Under the pieces are notes generated by a model. It made no database searches, was not told the DNA's origin, and saw nothing but the letters and a program-made list of their open reading frames with translations. A program made the translations under genes and the position numbers. A stretch of 15,017 nucleotides of DNA from an uncultured Massilia sp. (GTDB lineage Bacteria > Pseudomonadota > Gammaproteobacteria > Burkholderiales > Burkholderiaceae), in contig CAMPHU010000107.1 in the NCBI GenBank assembly GCA_946886065.1, positions 1-15,017 of the forward strand, given 5' to 3'. This document shows, piece by piece, positions 7,113-15,017 of the stretch. Within the stretch, counting starts at the first letter, position 1; every line of letters starts with the position of its first letter.

Positions 7113-9317
7113 TTGTCGACCAGTATGCCGGGCTCAGTACGGGAAGACGCCTGCGAGCCATCCCATTTCGTCCGTTTCTACCATGATGACGCGGTCCTGC
7201 TGACCGAGGTCGCCGACTTCCTCGACCGCGGCCTGCGCGGCGGCGGTTCGGCGATCGTGATCGCCACCCAGGAGCACCTCGATGCGCTGCGCCGGCAACT
7301 GATGGGCTTCGGCTCCCTGAAGGGCCAGCCCGCCTGGTTCCCGGGCGAACTCATCATGCTGGACGCGGCCGCCACCCTGGCCGGGTTCATGGTCGACGGC
7401 TGGCCCGACGAGCGCCTGTTCGACGAGGTCGTCGGCAATACGGTGCGCAAGGCCTGCGCGAAGGGACGCAGCGTCCACGCCTTCGGCGAAATGGTGGCGC
7501 TGCTGTGCGAACGAGGCCTGTACGACGCCGCCGTGCGGCTCGAGGAATTGTGGAACCGGCTCGGCGAAGCCTGCCGCTTCTCGCTGTTCTGCGCCTATCC
7601 CTGGAATCTGTTCCCGACGCAGGAGCTGGCCGAGGACTTCCACCGTGTCTGCTGCGCGCACGACCACGTCCGCCCGGAGGGGCAGGAGGTCAAGGAAGGG
7701 CAGCAGGAACTCTACCTGCAGCTTGCCCTCATGGAGCAGAAGAACCTCGCCCTGCAGGGCGAAGTCGCGCGCGCCAGGGAAGCCGAGCAGACCCTCAGGC
7801 ACCGCGAGCGCGAGCTGGCGGACTTCGTCGAGAATGCCGCCGAAGGGCTGCACCGCGTGGGGCCGGACGGCACCATCCTGTGGGCCAACAAGGCCGAACT
7901 GAGCCTGCTGGGCTACCGCTGGGAAGAATACGTGGGACGGCACATCGCCGAATTCCATGCCGACCCGGACGTGATCGGGGATATCCTGCGCCGCCTGAAC
8001 GCCGGGGAAACGCTGTACGACCAGCCGGCCCGCCTGCGCCGCCGGGACGGGTCGATCAAGCATGTCGTGATCAATTCGAACGCCTGCTTCGAAAACGGCC
8101 GCCTGCGCTACAGCCGCTGCTTCACCCGCGACGCGACCGAGCGCCACCTGCTGGAGCAGGCGCACCGCGAGCGCGAGGCCCTGGTGGCCGAACTGTCGCA
8201 CGCCAACCGCGCCAAGGACGAATTCCTGGCCATGCTCGCCCACGAGCTGCGCAATCCGCTGGCGCCGGTGAGCGCGGCCGCTCAGCTGCTCGCGGTGGCC
8301 GCCGACGACCCCGCCCGCGTGCGCCAGGCCGCGGCCGTGATCGCGCGCCAGGTCGGCCACATGAAGGGGCTGATCGACGACCTGCTCGACGTCGCCAGGG
8401 TGACGCGCGGGCTGGTGGTGCTGAGCCGCAGCCCGCTCGACCTGCGCGACGTCGTCGCCGAAGCGGTCGAGCAGTCCGCGCCGCAGCTGGATGGGCGCCG
8501 GCAGCATCTGGAACTCGCGCTGCCGCCCGGGCCGGCGTGGATCAGCGGCGACCGCAAGCGCATCCTGCAGGTGGTCGCCAACATCCTCGCCAATGCGAAC
8601 AAGTTCACGCCCGAGGGCGGCCATATCGGCGTGCGCATGAGCGTCTCGGAACACGAGGTGGCGCTGACGGTGTCGGACAGCGGCATCGGCATGGATGCCG
8701 AGCTGGCGTCGCGGGTGTTCGACCTGTTCGTCCAGGGCCACCGCACCCTCGACCGGGCCCAGGGCGGCCTGGGGATCGGCCTGGCGCTGGCCAAGAGCCT
8801 GGTGGAATCGCACGAGGGCGCCATCTTCGCGTACAGCGGCGGTCCGGGCGAGGGCAGCAGTTTCACGGTGACCCTGCCGCGCCTGGCGGACGGGCCGCCC
8901 GGCCCGGCGGCGCCTGGCGCCCCGGCCGTGACAGGGATGGCCGGGCAGCCGCTGCGGGTGGTGGTGGTCGACGACAACCGCGACGCGGCCGACGCGCTGG
9001 TGGATCTGCTGTCGGCCTGCGGACACCAGGCGCGCGCCCTGTACTCCAGCAGCGCGGCGCTGGCGGCGGCCGGCGACGGCTGTCCCCAGGTGTTCGTGCT
9101 GGACATTGGGCTGCCGGAGATCGACGGACTGGTGCTGGCGGGCCGCCTGCGCGCGCTGCCCGAGGCGGCAGGCGCCGTGCTGATCGCCGTCACCGGTTAC
9201 GGCCAGCAGCGCGACAGGGAGCAGGCCCTCGCCGCGGGCTTCGACCATTACCTGGTCAAGCCGGTGGACGGGGCCGAGCTGCTCGCCCTGCTCGGGCAGA
9301 TCGCGTTGCACGCCTGA
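7113..9317 (+). CDS. Hybrid sensor histidine kinase: MEDS-PAS-HisKA-HATPase_c-REC
   Basis: This is a 734-residue cytoplasmic hybrid kinase with no membrane segments. Residues about 15-185 resemble the MEDS sensory domain (HFVRFYHDDAVLLTEVADFL, then SAIVIATQEHLDALR), found in DcmR-like and Actinobacterial/proteobacterial regulators. A coiled region (about 195-235) leads to a PAS domain (about 236-348, with GPDGTILWANKAELSLLGY). The HisKA dimer domain carries phospho-acceptor H377 in FLAMLAHELRNPLAP. The ATPase has an N box (N490/N494), SDSGIGM (521-527) and GGLGIGLALAK (551-561). The C-terminal receiver (about 613-730) has D620/D621, phospho-acceptor D664, T694 and K716. All catalytic residues are present. 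There is no HPt domain, so an external phosphotransferase or direct output is needed; none is adjacent. I chose TTG 7113 because GAAAG lies 6 bases upstream; ATG 7125 would drop four residues and has no ribosome site. The signal is unknown. Confidence 0.92.
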   Translation: MSTSMPGSVREDACEPSHFVRFYHDDAVLLTEVADFLDRGLRGGGSAIVIATQEHLDALRRQLMGFGSLKGQPAWFPGELIMLDAAATLAGFMVDGWPDERLFDEVVGNTVRKACAKGRSVHAFGEMVALLCERGLYDAAVRLEELWNRLGEACRFSLFCAYPWNLFPTQELAEDFHRVCCAHDHVRPEGQEVKEGQQELYLQLALMEQKNLALQGEVARAREAEQTLRHRERELADFVENAAEGLHRVGPDGTILWANKAELSLLGYRWEEYVGRHIAEFHADPDVIGDILRRLNAGETLYDQPARLRRRDGSIKHVVINSNACFENGRLRYSRCFTRDATERHLLEQAHREREALVAELSHANRAKDEFLAMLAHELRNPLAPVSAAAQLLAVAADDPARVRQAAAVIARQVGHMKGLIDDLLDVARVTRGLVVLSRSPLDLRDVVAEAVEQSAPQLDGRRQHLELALPPGPAWISGDRKRILQVVANILANANKFTPEGGHIGVRMSVSEHEVALTVSDSGIGMDAELASRVFDLFVQGHRTLDRAQGGLGIGLALAKSLVESHEGAIFAYSGGPGEGSSFTVTLPRLADGPPGPAAPGAPAVTGMAGQPLRVVVVDDNRDAADALVDLLSACGHQARALYSSSAALAAAGDGCPQVFVLDIGLPEIDGLVLAGRLRALPEAAGAVLIAVTGYGQQRDREQALAAGFDHYLVKPVDGAELLALLGQIALHA

Positions 9318-9334
9318 GGCAAGCTTCGCAGCTG

Positions 9335-9363
9335 TTGGCGTCCGCATGGCGCGGGAGTAGACT
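9335..9363 (+). promoter_or_regulatory. Candidate sigma-70 promoter for the small exported protein
   Basis: TTGGCG (9335-9340), exactly 17 bases, then TAGACT (9358-9363): 4/6 matches in each box with optimal spacing. It sits in the 71-base gap after the kinase and would give a short leader that includes the strong AGGAGG ribosome site at 9378-9383. It suggests the small gene can be expressed independently of the kinase. Confidence 0.4.
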
Positions 9364-9388
9364 GGAGGCTTCCGAAGAGGAGGCCGCC

Positions 9389-9748
9389 ATGCGATCCCTG
9401 TTGGCTGTACTGCTCGCCGGCGCCGTGGCGTCCGCCCACGCCGGCCCCGAATTGCTCCATCAGGTCGACCTCGACACGCCGGGCGCGCTGGAACGCGTGC
9501 AGCGCGACCATCCCGCGCACTTCCAGGCAATTACCCGGATCCTGCGCGAAGCCCCCGAACGCAAACCCCAGGCGCTGGCCGGCTGGGTGCGCACGGCCTT
9601 CGACGCCAGGATGGCGTCCGCGATGCTGATCAAGACCAGCTATCCGCCCCGCGCCCGGCTGGAGTTCGTGCTGGGCGACACGCAGTACCGCGCACTGGTC
9701 ACCCTGCGCAACGCCGAGCCGTCCCTGTCGCCGGCAACGGGCAACTAG
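9389..9748 (+). CDS. Small exported protein of unknown function
   Basis: This encodes 119 residues from ATG 9389, fixed by a near-perfect AGGAGG (9378-9383) five bases upstream. The N-terminus MRSLLAVLLAGAVASAHA is a classical Sec signal peptide with likely cleavage after AHA (about residue 18), so the mature product of about 100 residues should be periplasmic or secreted. There are no cysteines and no lipobox. The mature part is helical at first (ALERVQRDHPAHFQAITRIL), then contains a beta-like segment RLEFVLGDTQYRALVTL. I do not recognise a named family; it looks like one of the small uncharacterised exported proteins of Burkholderiales. It follows the hybrid kinase by 71 bases on the same strand and converges on the chemoreceptor gene, with only six bases between the stop codons. 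The coding call is well supported; function is unknown. Confidence 0.8.
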   Translation: MRSLLAVLLAGAVASAHAGPELLHQVDLDTPGALERVQRDHPAHFQAITRILREAPERKPQALAGWVRTAFDARMASAMLIKTSYPPRARLEFVLGDTQYRALVTLRNAEPSLSPATGN

Positions 9749-9754
9749 GGATGG

Positions 9755-11092
<1,338 letters not shown>

Positions 11093-11276
11093 TCTTTTTC
11101 GCTTCCCTGTAACTTTTGGTCTGAAAATATTAATCTAGCACCAATGGTTGTTACATGGAATTAATTTTTTTACGATAAGCAAATAATCTGCTGCGCAGTG
11201 GCGCCAGTTACTGCGGCGGCCGGTGCATCGGCATTCACGGGGAGCGCGGCAATGTGTCTGGTGCGAGAACCTTGTT

Positions 11277-11444
11277 TTATTTTATTGTGACAATTGGTGA
11301 TATTTTTGGCGCTGTCACCGTTGCGTGTTGAAGCTGCCAATCGCAGCTCTCAGTCGAACGCAGCACCTGAAGCAAATGCTCGCGTTGACGCCTGCTTAGT
11401 ACTGCCACTTGTTCCAGCAGTTTCCTGAACGCCGAGGCCTTCAT
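11277..11444 (-). pseudogene. Truncated transposase N-terminus (55 codons) inside the deleted IS
   Basis: An ATG at 11444, five bases after GGAGG (11450-11454), opens a frame beginning MKASAFRKLLEQVAVLSRRQ and continuing REHLLQVLRSTESCDW. It then crosses the terminal repeat and ends at TAA 11277-11279 in the flanking DNA. The opening helical block followed by an xLSxxQREHLL pattern is typical of the N-terminus of IS1595-type transposases, where a zinc-ribbon and then the catalytic domain should follow. Neither is present. Only about 36 codons derive from the transposase; the rest is out-of-context read-through, so it cannot catalyse transposition. A bound stub retaining the N-terminal helices might be made, given the intact ribosome site. 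Confidence 0.6.
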
Positions 11445-11522
11445 CGCTTCCTCCGCCGAGATATGGTTCTTTGTTAGACCTCAGCAGTTAAAGAAGATTC
11501 AACACTCAACGGTGACAGCGCC
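11308..11522 (-). mobile_element. Internally deleted insertion sequence (MITE-like), probably IS1595 family
   Basis: The element is bounded by terminal inverted repeats: 11308-11334 and 11496-11522 match at 25 of 27 positions, starting GGCGCTGTCACCGTTG at each outer end. Inside, read on the minus strand from the right end, are a leader, a strong GGAGG ribosome site, and the first codons of a transposase-like gene. That gene then runs straight into the opposite terminal repeat, so most of the transposase has been lost. Ends beginning GGnGCTGTC fit the IS1595 group, which makes 8-bp target duplications. The flanks here (ATATTTTT left, ATGTTTGG right) agree at 5 of 8 positions, which could be a decayed duplication or chance. 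Total length is 215 bp. The family name is moderately sure; the element and its deletion are directly visible. Confidence 0.75.
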
Positions 11523-11675
11523 ATGTTTGGTGCCGGGCGAGCTGCCATCTACAGCGTCACAAGCCGTCTTTTCTTGAATCGTTCTGTGCGGAATTAAAGT
11601 GAGCAGGAAACTTCCTACCTAAACTCAGTGCCTGGAGCGTCTTGCCAAGGCGCCGGAGTGCGGGATGGGAGCCAG

Positions 11676-14186
11676 ATGAACGACAAGAGGCCGGGGTGGG
11701 GCGGGCGTTACCTGAAGCTGGCCCACCGTTTCATACCTGCGCCGCTGCAGCAGGATGCGTCGGTCATGGCGCGCGCCGGGAACGTCGTCAATGCCGCCGT
11801 CATGGCCGGCACCGCCGGGCCGCTGTATGCGCTGGCCTACTGGCTGCTCGGCCTCCGGACTGCCGCCCTCGAAATCCTGGCGTGTTCGGCCTGCATGCTG
11901 CTGGCGCCCGCCGTGCTGCGCGCCACCGGCTGCATCCTGGCCGCGCGCGAACTCTTCCTGTGCGCGCTGTTCTTCAATTTCTCCTGGTTGAGCTGGCACC
12001 TGGGCGGCATCAGCGCGCCCACCGCGAGCTGGCTGATCACCGGCCCGGTGGTGGCGATGTTCCTGGGGGGCCTGCCTTCGGCCGCATTCTGGCTGGGCAT
12101 GAGCTGCGCCAGCGCCGCCGCCATCTACGGCTTGCAGGTGTCCGGGCTGGCCACGCCCGTGGCGCCGGCGGCCGACATGGCGCTGCTGCACCTGGTGTGC
12201 GACATCGGCTTGTATGTGGTGGTGCTGGTGTTCGTGCTGCTGTTCGAGCTGACCAAGACCGAAGGTTTCGTCAGCCTGCAGCAGGCCTTGTCCACCATTA
12301 GCGAGCTGGCCATCCGCGACGAGCTCACGGGCAGCCACAACCGGCGCTTCGTGCTCGACCTGATCGACAAGGAAAAGGAACGCAGTGACCGCAACGGGCG
12401 CAGCTTTTGCTTGTGCCTGTTCGACATCGACTTCTTCAAGCGCATCAACGACACCTACGGGCACGGCGCCGGCGACGCCGTGCTGCGCGACTTCGCGCGC
12501 GCGGTGCAGGGGCAAATCCGCGCCACCGACACCTTCGGGCGCTACGGCGGAGAAGAATTCCTGCTGCTGCTGCCGGAGACGTCCGCCGCGGACGCGGTGG
12601 TGCTGGCTGAACGGGTACGCGGCGTGATCGAGGGCCTGCGCTGCGAAGACGGCGACAGCGTGATCCGCTTGAGCGTTTCGGCGGGCGTGGCCGAATACCG
12701 GCTGGGCGAGCCTTGCGCCCAGGCCATCGTGCGCGCCGACGAGGCGCTCTACCTGGCCAAGTCGCTGGGGCGCAACCGGGTGCTGTGCCATGGCGAGGAT
12801 GAACGCGCCCAGGTGGGCGTGGCGCCGGCCCAGGACGCGGCCGACATGGGAGCGAGCCTGGGCCGGGTGCTCGACGGCGTGCATTGCGACCAGCTCACCG
12901 GCCTGCTGAACCGGCGCCTGCTGCGCGACCGCCTGCGCCACGCCATGGACCGCGCCAACCGCAACCGGCGCCCGATCGCGCTGCTGCTCCTGAACATCAA
13001 TCGCTTCAAGGAGGTCAACGACGCCCTCGGCTACGAGGCGGGCGACGCGCTGCTGGCCCAGGCCGGCGCGGCGATCCGGCGCTGCCTGCGCGACTCCGAC
13101 ACCGTGGCGCGCTGGGGCGGCGACGAGTTCATCGCGCTGCTGGAAGACCTGGGCAGCGAAGCCGACGCCCAGCAGGTGGCGGAGAAGATCCTGGACCGCT
13201 TCGCCTTGCCGATCGTCGCCGGCGGGCGCGATTGCTTCGTCAGCCTGGCGGCCGGCGTGGCCTTGTATCCGGCGGCCGACTGCGACCTGGACGCGCTGCT
13301 CAAGCGCGCCGACCTGGCCATGCGCTGCGCCAAGGAATGGGGCGAGAACAGCGTGCAGGTCTACCGCGGCATCCAGGTCCAGCCGCCCAGCGAGCGCCTG
13401 GCGCTGAAGAACGGCCTGCGCGAGGCGCTCGCGCGCGGCCAGCTGTTCCTGGAATACCAGCCCCAGGTCGACCTGGCCAGCCGGCGCGTGATCGGCGTCG
13501 AGGCGCTGCTGCGCTGGCAGCATCCGGTGTATGGCCGCATCGACCCGGGCCGCTTCATTCCGCTGGCCGAGGAAACCGGCATGATCGTCCCGATCGGCGA
13601 ATGGGCGCTGCGCACCGCCTGCCGCCAGAACCGCGCCTGGGCGGCCGCCGGCCTGCCCGAGATCAAGACCGCGGTCAACCTGTCGGCGCGCCAGCTCAAG
13701 GAGCCGGGCCTGGCGGGCCGCGTGATGGCCATCCTGGCCGACACCGGCATGCCCGCGCACTGCCTGGACCTGGAGATCACCGAAGGCATGCTGATCGACG
13801 ACCTGGGCGCGAACTGCGCCGTGATGAACCGCCTGCGCCAGGCCGGGGCGGTGGTGTCGATCGACGATTTCGGTACCGGCTACTCCAGCCTGAACTACCT
13901 GTGCGAGCTGCCGGTGGACATCCTCAAGATGGACGGCCTGTTCGTGCGCCGCCTCGGCAACGGAGGCGGGCGCCCGTTCGCGGTGGCCGAGACCATCGTC
14001 GCCATGGCGCACCGCCTGGGCCAGTCGGTGATCGCCGAATCGGTCGAGACCCCGGAGCAGCTGCGCGACCTGTGCGCGATGGGCTGCGACGCCGCCCAGG
14101 GCTACCTGTTCGACCGCCCGCTGGCGCCGGAAAAGATCGCCGCGCTGCTGGCGCGCCAGCCGCAAGCGGCTGCGCTCATCGGCTGA
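11676..14186 (+). CDS. Membrane-bound GGDEF-GGDEF-EAL protein (cyclic-di-GMP synthesis/degradation)
   Basis: This is an 836-residue inner-membrane protein. About six membrane helices lie between residues 36 and 190, followed by a short coupling helix (191-213). GGDEF domain 1 (about 214-372) has the metal-binding FDIDFFK (D250, D252), a GGEEF active loop (291-295) and an RxxD inhibitory site (R282-D285), so diguanylate cyclase activity is expected. GGDEF domain 2 (about 405-565) keeps RxxD (472-475) and GGDEF (481-485), but the metal-site DxD reads NIN (440-442), so catalysis is doubtful. The EAL domain (about 573-830) has EALLRW (609-614), NLS (668-670), E700 and E703 in LEITE, DDFGTGYSSL (730-739), K751, ES(V)ET (788-791) and Q808-GY, so phosphodiesterase activity is plausible. 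I chose ATG 11676, with GGGAG just upstream, over an in-frame GTG at 11628. It probably shares a transcript with the gene 44 bases downstream. Confidence 0.93.
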   Translation: MNDKRPGWGGRYLKLAHRFIPAPLQQDASVMARAGNVVNAAVMAGTAGPLYALAYWLLGLRTAALEILACSACMLLAPAVLRATGCILAARELFLCALFFNFSWLSWHLGGISAPTASWLITGPVVAMFLGGLPSAAFWLGMSCASAAAIYGLQVSGLATPVAPAADMALLHLVCDIGLYVVVLVFVLLFELTKTEGFVSLQQALSTISELAIRDELTGSHNRRFVLDLIDKEKERSDRNGRSFCLCLFDIDFFKRINDTYGHGAGDAVLRDFARAVQGQIRATDTFGRYGGEEFLLLLPETSAADAVVLAERVRGVIEGLRCEDGDSVIRLSVSAGVAEYRLGEPCAQAIVRADEALYLAKSLGRNRVLCHGEDERAQVGVAPAQDAADMGASLGRVLDGVHCDQLTGLLNRRLLRDRLRHAMDRANRNRRPIALLLLNINRFKEVNDALGYEAGDALLAQAGAAIRRCLRDSDTVARWGGDEFIALLEDLGSEADAQQVAEKILDRFALPIVAGGRDCFVSLAAGVALYPAADCDLDALLKRADLAMRCAKEWGENSVQVYRGIQVQPPSERLALKNGLREALARGQLFLEYQPQVDLASRRVIGVEALLRWQHPVYGRIDPGRFIPLAEETGMIVPIGEWALRTACRQNRAWAAAGLPEIKTAVNLSARQLKEPGLAGRVMAILADTGMPAHCLDLEITEGMLIDDLGANCAVMNRLRQAGAVVSIDDFGTGYSSLNYLCELPVDILKMDGLFVRRLGNGGGRPFAVAETIVAMAHRLGQSVIAESVETPEQLRDLCAMGCDAAQGYLFDRPLAPEKIAALLARQPQAAALIG

Positions 14187-14219
14187 GCCATTCGCCTGAA
14201 CCATTCCCAACGATACCCC

Positions 14220-14226
14220 TGGAGGA
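14220..14226 (+). promoter_or_regulatory. Ribosome binding site that fixes a GTG start
   Basis: TGGAGGA lies five bases before GTG 14231. An ATG seven bases further on (14238) is out of frame with the recognisable PLP-enzyme protein, so this site decides the start. Confidence 0.8.
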
Positions 14227-14230
14227 CGCC

Positions 14231-15017
14231 GTGCTGAATGAATCCGTTCCTTTCGATCCCGCCGAGGACCTGCCCCTGCTGTCCGCCTCCGGCGCGCTGG
14301 ACGGCAACGTGGCCCAGTTCGCGCAGCCGCGCGGGCCCGACCTGCTGCGCCGCAACGGCCCGCTCGACGCCTGGTGCGCGCTGCGCGCCCGCCATGGCGT
14401 ATGGCCCTATGCGCGCGTGCTGGAGGGGCCGCCGGAACCGCTCGCCACCGTGGGCGGCGAAGCCGGCGTTGGCGATGCGGTGCGCGGCATCAACTTCGCC
14501 TCCCAGGACTACCTGTCGCTGGCGGCGCATCCGGCCATCGCCGACGCCGCGCTGCGCGCACTGGGCGAAGCCGGGCCGCACAGCGCCGGCTCGGCCGTCC
14601 TGCTGGGGAATACGCGCTATTCGCTCAAGCTGGAGCGGGCGCTGGGCGAGCTGCTCGGCCTGGGCCAGGTGGTGCTGTTCCCGACCGGCTGGGCGGCCGC
14701 CTTCGGCGCCATCACGGCGCTGGTGCACGGCGCCGACTACGTCGTGATCGACCAGCTGGCCCACGCCTCTCTGCGCCAGGGCGCGCAGACCGCCACCCGC
14801 AACGTGCTGGTGCACCGCCACCTGGACTGCGACCATGTGCGCGAGCTGCTGGCCGGGATCCGCTCGCGCGACAGCGCCAACGCCATCCTGGTGGTCACCG
14901 AAGGCCTGTTCAGCATGGACGCGGACAGTCCCGACCTGCCGCTGCTGCAGCACCTGTGCCGCGAGTACAAGGCGACCCTGCTGGTGGACGTGGCGCACGA
15001 CCTCGGCGCCATGGGGC
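14231..15017 (+). CDS. Alpha-oxoamine synthase-like PLP enzyme (BioF/KBL/SPT superfamily), C-terminus cut by window edge
   Basis: This class of PLP-dependent enzyme condenses an amino acid with an acyl-thioester, losing CO2, to give an alpha-aminoketone (biotin, threonine/glycine, heme, sphingoid-base and quorum-signal pathways). 262 residues are visible from GTG 14231. After an N-terminal extension (about 1-85) come INFASQDYLSLAAHP (87-101), HSAGSAVLLGNTRYS (117-131), LFPTGWAAAFGAI (149-161), DQLAHAS (174-180), TEGLFSMDAD (223-232) and LLVDVAHDLGAMG (250-262). D253 should bind the PLP pyridine nitrogen and H256 is the family His. The second residue of the usual VDDAHG block is Val and the Gly is Asp, which is atypical for BioF and KBL. 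The catalytic Lys lies beyond the edge. It starts 44 bases after the GGDEF-EAL gene with a strong ribosome site, so co-transcription is likely. The substrate is unknown. Confidence 0.82.
   Translation, partial: MLNESVPFDPAEDLPLLSASGALDGNVAQFAQPRGPDLLRRNGPLDAWCALRARHGVWPYARVLEGPPEPLATVGGEAGVGDAVRGINFASQDYLSLAAHPAIADAALRALGEAGPHSAGSAVLLGNTRYSLKLERALGELLGLGQVVLFPTGWAAAFGAITALVHGADYVVIDQLAHASLRQGAQTATRNVLVHRHLDCDHVRELLAGIRSRDSANAILVVTEGLFSMDADSPDLPLLQHLCREYKATLLVDVAHDLGAMG

Larger units (their letters stand above)
11093..11675. other. Intergenic region between the chemoreceptor and the GGDEF-GGDEF-EAL gene
   Basis: This 583-base region separates two divergent genes. Bases 11093-11180 are AT-rich (for example TAATAT on the minus strand) and presumably hold the chemoreceptor promoter, though no well-spaced -35/-10 pair stands out. 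Bases 11181-11307 contain nothing I can name. Bases 11308-11522 are the deleted insertion sequence listed separately. Bases 11523-11675 must contain the promoter for the cyclic-di-GMP gene: TTGAAT (11574-11579) and TAAAGT (11595-11600) are only 15 bases apart, so this is weak. A short AGGAA/TTCCT palindrome is at 11605-11616. Confidence 0.5.

Noticed and set aside
7505..9388. The plus-strand open frame that continues upstream of the small exported protein, through the kinase gene
   Set aside because: Upstream of 9389 it is an out-of-frame shadow of the kinase, rich in Arg/Ala/Pro. The signal peptide and AGGAGG site define the true start at 9389.
7134..9530. A 798-codon minus-strand open frame antisense to the hybrid kinase
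   Set aside because: Same reasons: low-complexity composition, no domains, and the plus strand is clearly the coding one.
11500..11530. A perfect 8-bp target duplication around the deleted IS
   Set aside because: Only 5 of 8 positions match (ATATTTTT versus ATGTTTGG), so it is recorded as possible decay, not as a duplication.
11628..11675. GTG start 16 codons upstream of the GGDEF-GGDEF-EAL gene
   Set aside because: No ribosome site before the GTG, whereas GGGAG precedes ATG 11676.
11625..14210. An 861-codon open frame on the minus strand, fully antisense to the GGDEF-GGDEF-EAL gene
   Set aside because: Its product is a Gln/Ala/Arg/Val-rich sequence with no recognisable motif. The opposite strand has many intact catalytic motifs. 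Long antisense frames are expected in GC-rich DNA.

Overview
The window is GC-rich bacterial chromosome, most likely from a betaproteobacterium of the order Burkholderiales, probably Oxalobacteraceae (Massilia or a relative). This is judged from the gene order (DUF3460-scpA-panC; metG divergent from the Mrp-type apbC), the protein types, and a paired extragenic palindrome of a kind I associate with that family. No database search was possible, so the family-level assignment is inference.

Left half (1-6691), housekeeping. A minus-strand operon carries a DUF3460 small protein, scpA (chromosome segregation) and panC (pantothenate synthesis, cut by the window edge). Upstream on the same strand is a 438-residue protein that looks like the FabMG-type enoyl-ACP reductase family. 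A paired inverted palindromic repeat (3176-3294) separates it from metG (methionyl-tRNA synthetase). metG is divergent from apbC, an Fe-S cluster carrier ATPase of the Mrp/NBP35 family.

Middle (6692-7112). This gap contains what looks like a decayed C-terminal scrap of an RlmN/Cfr-type radical SAM methyltransferase, then a short AT-richer stretch with a candidate extended -10 promoter.

Right half (7113-15017), signalling. It holds a MEDS-PAS-HisKA-HATPase-REC hybrid histidine kinase, a small exported protein of unknown function, and a convergent chemotaxis receptor with a multi-pass membrane sensor and no periplasmic ligand domain. Next is a 583-base intergenic region containing a 215-bp internally deleted insertion sequence with good terminal inverted repeats. 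Then comes a six-TM protein with two GGDEF domains and one EAL domain, followed 44 bases later by an alpha-oxoamine-synthase-type PLP enzyme that runs off the right edge. The last two look co-transcribed, which would place a cyclic-di-GMP enzyme beside a lipid- or signal-type acyl-condensing enzyme.

The most interesting items are that pair, the apparently non-catalytic second GGDEF domain, the relic transposon in the shared upstream region of the chemoreceptor and the cyclic-di-GMP gene, the rlmN-like relic, and the FabMG-like reductase. No CRISPR array, rRNA, tRNA or phage module was seen.
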